This document shows, in pieces, positions 13,336 through 16,884 of a DNA stretch of 16,884 nt. Below the pieces are notes generated by a model, which was not told the DNA's origin, made no database searches, and worked only from the letters and a program-made list of their open reading frames with translations. Source of the stretch: JBBDWK01 sp040902885 (GTDB taxonomy: Bacteria > Acidobacteriota > Terriglobia > Bryobacterales > Bryobacteraceae); contig JBBDWK010000089.1 of the NCBI GenBank assembly GCA_040902885.1, forward strand, positions 1 through 16,884, read 5' to 3'. Positions within the stretch are counted from its first letter, which is position 1; every line of letters starts with the position of its first letter. Position numbers and translations under genes: made by a program.

Positions 13336-16300
13336 TCAGAAAATGAACTTCAGTCCGAACTGGAGCTGACGGCCAGTCGATGAGGAGCCGGAAAGTTGTC
13401 CGAACTGCGGGTTGTTATCGTTGCACGCCGTACCCGGGGCCCGCCCGATGCAAGTCATTGCCGGACTGTTGGAGCTCGGCAGCAGAAACGTCGGCGTGTT
13501 GGTCAGGTTGAACGCCTCGGCGCGGAACTGCACCAAATGGCGCTCGGTGACGTTGAACTGCTTGAACAGGGAGAAGTCGAAATTCACCGAACCCGGACCG
13601 CGCGCCACGCGGCGCGCCGAGTCGCCGAACATCTGGATGGGCGCTCCGGATTGGTTGGGAGTCGTGCCGGGAACGAGAAAGGCTGCCGGGTTGAAGAAGC
13701 TGTCCGGCCCTCGCTGGCTTCTTTCCACCTGGATGGCCTGTCCGGGTACGCGGTCCGGCACGTTGAACGTATTAAAAATGGGAGGCAGACGGTTGGTCCG
13801 TATGTCGGTAGGGAAACCGCCGCGCAGCGTGGTAATCCCATTGATCTGCCAGCCGCCGAGGACGTTTGATATCGCACTGTTCGAGCTGAGCCAGCGTTGG
13901 CCTCGTCCGAATGGAAGCTCATAGCCGTAGCTCACATTGAAGGTCTGGGGCACGTCGATGGGAGCCGGGCCTCTTTCACGCGACAAGTTGTAAGCATCCA
14001 GAGCGATCGAAGTGCCGCCATTCTGGGTGAAAGCGCTGGGACCCGATCCGCCCGTTTCCAGGTTCTTCTGCATGGTGTAGTTCAGCAGGAAGCTCAGGCC
14101 GCCGCTGTAGCGCTTCTCCACGCGAAGGTTGAAGGCATTGTAATTCGAGGTGGCCAGCGAATAAGTCGGGATGACAACGCCGTTGACCATTGGATATGGG
14201 CGCAGCCGCTGAACGTTGCGGCCGTCGAGCGCATACTCGAACGGCACCTGGTTCCGGTTGATGAACAGCGTCGCCAGATCGCCGCCGCGCGCGCCCTGGT
14301 AGGAGGTTTCAATGAGCAGCGACTCCCGAGGCTGGAACTGGATGGACAGGTTGAACTGCTGTAATCTCGGGAACCGCGCGTCATGGAAGGCCTGTGTGCG
14401 TATGGTTCTTGCGATCGGGCGCTCAGGGCCGAACCCCTCCAATGTGGCATCGGAAGGACCCGCCTGGATGTTGGTATTGATGGTATAGGGCGGCGTGACG
14501 GTAGTGGATGCGCTCACCGGAGGGACGACTAACGCCGGAGTGTTGGGATTATTGCCGGCAATCTGGGTTACTTCCTGATTCTGATCGCGAAGACCATAGA
14601 AAATGCCGTAGCCGCCGCGCACCACCCAGCGGCGGCGCAACTGGTAGGCGAAGCCGATCCGGGGACCGATATTGTTGTGGTCCCCATCCACGATGGCGCG
14701 TGAATAGCCGTCCTGGCCGGGCAGCGCGAAGCGCGCTCTTTCCAGGTCGAACAGGCCGCCGCGGTCCCGCGCGTCGACCGGCTGCGTGTACAGGTCGTAG
14801 CGCACTCCGAGATTCAGAGTGAGACGGGGCGTGATCTTCCAATCGTCCTGAAAGAACGTGCCAAAGTAGATCTCGCGCTGGCGGCCCCAGTCCAGCATCT
14901 GCGTGCCTTGCACAAGGCTGGGAAAGCCGACGAGGAAGTCGGCGAAGGGCGCGCCGGAGCCCGGAGTGTCGGTGCTCGAAGTAAGAAAAGAACCGAAGAT
15001 GAACTGGCCGAAGAAGGGATTTCCGCGGAGGTTGTCGAAGCGCGGGCGCCGGATGTCGACTCCCGTCTTGAAGGTGTGCTGGCCGCGCGTAATGGAGATG
15101 GTGTCGGCGAACTGGAAACGGTTTTCGTAGTTCAAATCGCTCGCGCCGCCTCCCCAACTGTCGAATTGCGTGGAGCCGGTGCCTTCGCCGGAGAAATGAA
15201 ATGCGATGTTCGGAAAGCCCTTCACCGGAAACGGGAACAGCCCCATGTTGTTCTCCAGCGCGAATGCAACGCCGCTGTCGACGTCGTCCACGATACGGCT
15301 GCCGTTGTGGCGGGTGAAGCCGGCGCGGAATTCGTTCACCACGCGCGCGGAGAAAATGTGCGTGTCGCTCAACACCAGTTGGCGGATGTTCCGATAGAGA
15401 GTATTGCTCGCGCCGATGAAGCCGTCGAAGACGCCTGGTTGCGGGTTGGTCTGATTGCTCAGCGAAAAACGGGCAAAGACGGTGTTCTTCGACGAGATGG
15501 AGTGATCGATGCGGACGTCGAACTGGTCCGCGTCGAAGCCAGCCGCAACCTGGCGGAAGAAGTTGCGTGACAGTGCGCCGGAAGGTCCGAAGTTCGGTTC
15601 GGGGATGAGCCGCATGATGGCGGTCGAAGTGGGATTGATCTGAGAGGCGGGAATGCGGGCATTCGGAAAAGGGGCGCTGATCACCCTGCCGTTGGCGTCG
15701 AGACGCCGGGCGGCCGGATCGAAGATGGGCGTGTTCAGCAGCGAGAGATCGCCGCTACGGATCGCGGTCGGCGGCAGGCTGCGAATGAGCGATGAGGCGG
15801 CCGTCCGCCGGATGGTCCCCTGATAGTCGCCGAAGAAGAAGGTCTTGTTTCGAATGATGGGGCCGCCGATGGCCCCGCCGAATTGATTCTGGATGAATTT
15901 GGCGCGCTCGAATCCGGCGGCGTTGGTGAAGAAATTGTTGGCATCGAGCTTCTCGTTGCGCAGGAACTCGAAGAGGGCGCCGTGGAGCCCATTGCCGCCG
16001 CTCTTGATGGTGGCGCTTACCACGGCCCCGGCGGCGTGCCCGAATTCGGCCGAGAAGGAGTTGGTTTTCACCTTGAATTCCTGCACGGCGTCCACGCTGG
16101 GCTGGAAGGCGACGCCGGTGCGGCCTATGGCGCCGGAGGTGACGGTGGTGTTGTTGTCGGCTCCATCCAGCAGAACCTCGTTGGAAGAAAAGCGGCCGCC
16201 CCCGGCGATAAAGGGGAGATTTGTACCCATGCCGAACATAGGCGTGGTGTTGCCCGCCAGCAAACCCAGATCGAAGGGGTTGCGCCCGTTGAGCGGCAAG

Positions 16301-16725
16301 TCGAGGATTTTCTTGTTTTCGATAACCTGACCGAGCGATGAGGTGTCCGCTTCCAGCAGCGGGGTCGCTTCGCGCACTTCGACGATCTCAATCACATCGC
16401 CGGGAGTAAGCGTCAGGCGCACCGTCGCGCTCTGGTCGACCTGGAGGACGAATTGCCCGATCACGCCGCGTTTGAATCCCGCTGCCTCCACGGTGACCGA
16501 ATACTCGCCTGCGGGGAGGAAGGTAACGAGGAGTTCCCCACGGGCGTTGGTTTCTCCGCGACGGGTAAGACCTGTTCTCTTGTTCAAGACAAGGACGGAA
16601 GCGCTCGGGACGACCGCGGCGGTGCTGTCCTCGACGATGACGGTGATGGTTCCCGTGGAAACCTGTGCGGTGACGCTCCCGGGACATGCACTCCACACGA
16701 TTAAGGCGGCGAGGAATTTTCGCAT
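13336..16725 (-). CDS. Oar-like TonB-dependent outer-membrane receptor with carboxypeptidase-regulatory domain
   Basis: An 1129-residue outer-membrane protein. Residues 1-20 are a signal peptide (RKFLAALIVWSACPGSVTA). Residues about 24-108 form a carboxypeptidase-regulatory-like fold (NARGELLVTFLPAGEYSVTVEAAGFKR). The plug follows at about 112-245 with LDLPLNGRNPFDLGLLAGN (141-159) and VLLDGADNN (184-192), a pattern common in Acidobacteriota. The rest is the beta-barrel, ending in the classic aromatic C-terminus QFGLKFIF. A cysteine pair near the end (1092 and 1101) may form a small disulfide loop. The start at 16725 has GGAGAG (16732-16737) six bases upstream. No SusD-like gene or anti-sigma partner is seen. 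The family imports large ligands using TonB energy or serves surface functions; the linked GH42 gene suggests a carbohydrate, by inference only. Confidence 0.93.
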   Translation of the reverse strand: MRKFLAALIVWSACPGSVTAQVSTGTITVIVEDSTAAVVPSASVLVLNKRTGLTRRGETNARGELLVTFLPAGEYSVTVEAAGFKRGVIGQFVLQVDQSATVRLTLTPGDVIEIVEVREATPLLEADTSSLGQVIENKKILDLPLNGRNPFDLGLLAGNTTPMFGMGTNLPFIAGGGRFSSNEVLLDGADNNTTVTSGAIGRTGVAFQPSVDAVQEFKVKTNSFSAEFGHAAGAVVSATIKSGGNGLHGALFEFLRNEKLDANNFFTNAAGFERAKFIQNQFGGAIGGPIIRNKTFFFGDYQGTIRRTAASSLIRSLPPTAIRSGDLSLLNTPIFDPAARRLDANGRVISAPFPNARIPASQINPTSTAIMRLIPEPNFGPSGALSRNFFRQVAAGFDADQFDVRIDHSISSKNTVFARFSLSNQTNPQPGVFDGFIGASNTLYRNIRQLVLSDTHIFSARVVNEFRAGFTRHNGSRIVDDVDSGVAFALENNMGLFPFPVKGFPNIAFHFSGEGTGSTQFDSWGGGASDLNYENRFQFADTISITRGQHTFKTGVDIRRPRFDNLRGNPFFGQFIFGSFLTSSTDTPGSGAPFADFLVGFPSLVQGTQMLDWGRQREIYFGTFFQDDWKITPRLTLNLGVRYDLYTQPVDARDRGGLFDLERARFALPGQDGYSRAIVDGDHNNIGPRIGFAYQLRRRWVVRGGYGIFYGLRDQNQEVTQIAGNNPNTPALVVPPVSASTTVTPPYTINTNIQAGPSDATLEGFGPERPIARTIRTQAFHDARFPRLQQFNLSIQFQPRESLLIETSYQGARGGDLATLFINRNQVPFEYALDGRNVQRLRPYPMVNGVVIPTYSLATSNYNAFNLRVEKRYSGGLSFLLNYTMQKNLETGGSGPSAFTQNGGTSIALDAYNLSRERGPAPIDVPQTFNVSYGYELPFGRGQRWLSSNSAISNVLGGWQINGITTLRGGFPTDIRTNRLPPIFNTFNVPDRVPGQAIQVERSQRGPDSFFNPAAFLVPGTTPNQSGAPIQMFGDSARRVARGPGSVNFDFSLFKQFNVTERHLVQFRAEAFNLTNTPTFLLPSSNSPAMTCIGRAPGTACNDNNPQFGQLSGSSSTGRQLQFGLKFIF

Positions 16726-16731
16726 AACGAG

Positions 16732-16737
16732 CTCTCC
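16732..16737 (-). promoter_or_regulatory. Ribosome binding site of the TonB receptor gene
   Basis: GGAGAG on the minus strand, six bases before the ATG at 16725, supporting the start that gives the signal peptide. Confidence 0.65.
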
Positions 16738-16784
16738 GTTCTGCTTTTAAGGATCAAGGGGTCTTCAGATTGACGATGGAACGG

Positions 16785-16813
16785 AGTATATTTCACGTGG
16801 AAGTGAGGCGCAA
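16785..16813 (-). promoter_or_regulatory. Sigma-70-type promoter of the TonB receptor/GH42 unit
   Basis: On the minus strand, a -35 box TTGCGC (16808-16813) and a -10 box TATACT (16785-16790) are 17 bases apart. The leader to the receptor ATG would be about 52 bases. The spacer contains the palindrome CACGTG (16794-16799), a possible repressor contact. The window ends 71 bases further on with no gene seen. Confidence 0.65.
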
Positions 16814-16884
16814 GGGGACGATTGGCGCTACAGCGATTCCGCAACCGAGAGTGAGCCGAAGCGGGAACTGCTTGTCTCGGCTCG

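Overview
The window reads as chromosomal DNA of a GC-rich Acidobacteriota bacterium, probably from the Solibacter/Bryobacter side of the phylum. The clues are the start of an acidobacterial-type FtsX/MacB-like permease at the left edge, a very large Oar-like TonB-dependent receptor with an N-terminal carboxypeptidase-regulatory domain, and a secreted GH42 enzyme. The phylum call is inference from gene style, not from a marker gene. No rRNA, tRNA, CRISPR array or phage gene was seen.

Layout. Bases 1-210 (minus strand) hold the N-terminus of an ADOP-type permease that runs off the window. Bases 460-1962 (minus) encode an exported S9-family serine peptidase. Bases 2251-3360 (plus) encode an ISL3-family transposase that seems to have lost its N-terminal zinc ribbon by an in-frame deletion. 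Next comes a minus-strand housekeeping cluster, in transcription order hrcA, grpE, dnaJ, ppa, alaC (7893 down to 3388). Its genes are 4 to 30 bases apart, and a near-consensus sigma-70-type promoter precedes hrcA. No CIRCE operator is visible there. Upstream, on the same strand, is a secreted multi-TPR protein (7998-10052), divergent from miaA (10177-11118, plus). The right third is a minus-strand pair: a 1129-residue TonB-dependent receptor (13336-16725) with a clear promoter, followed 55 bases later by a secreted GH42 beta-galactosidase-like enzyme (11130-13280).

How the parts fit. hrcA-grpE-dnaJ is a heat-shock regulator and co-chaperone module. Here it is extended by soluble inorganic pyrophosphatase and the alanine aminotransferase AlaC, so protein-folding and metabolic genes may be co-transcribed. 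The receptor and GH42 enzyme look like a compact glycan-use unit (uptake plus hydrolysis) without a SusD-like partner or regulator in view. miaA and the TPR gene share a 124-base divergent control region.

Most of the window is ordinary core-genome content. The points most worth a second look are the transposase deletion, the apparent CTG start of ppa, the missing CIRCE, and the receptor-GH42 pair with a stem-loop between the genes. I found no convincing evidence of a wholly new system.
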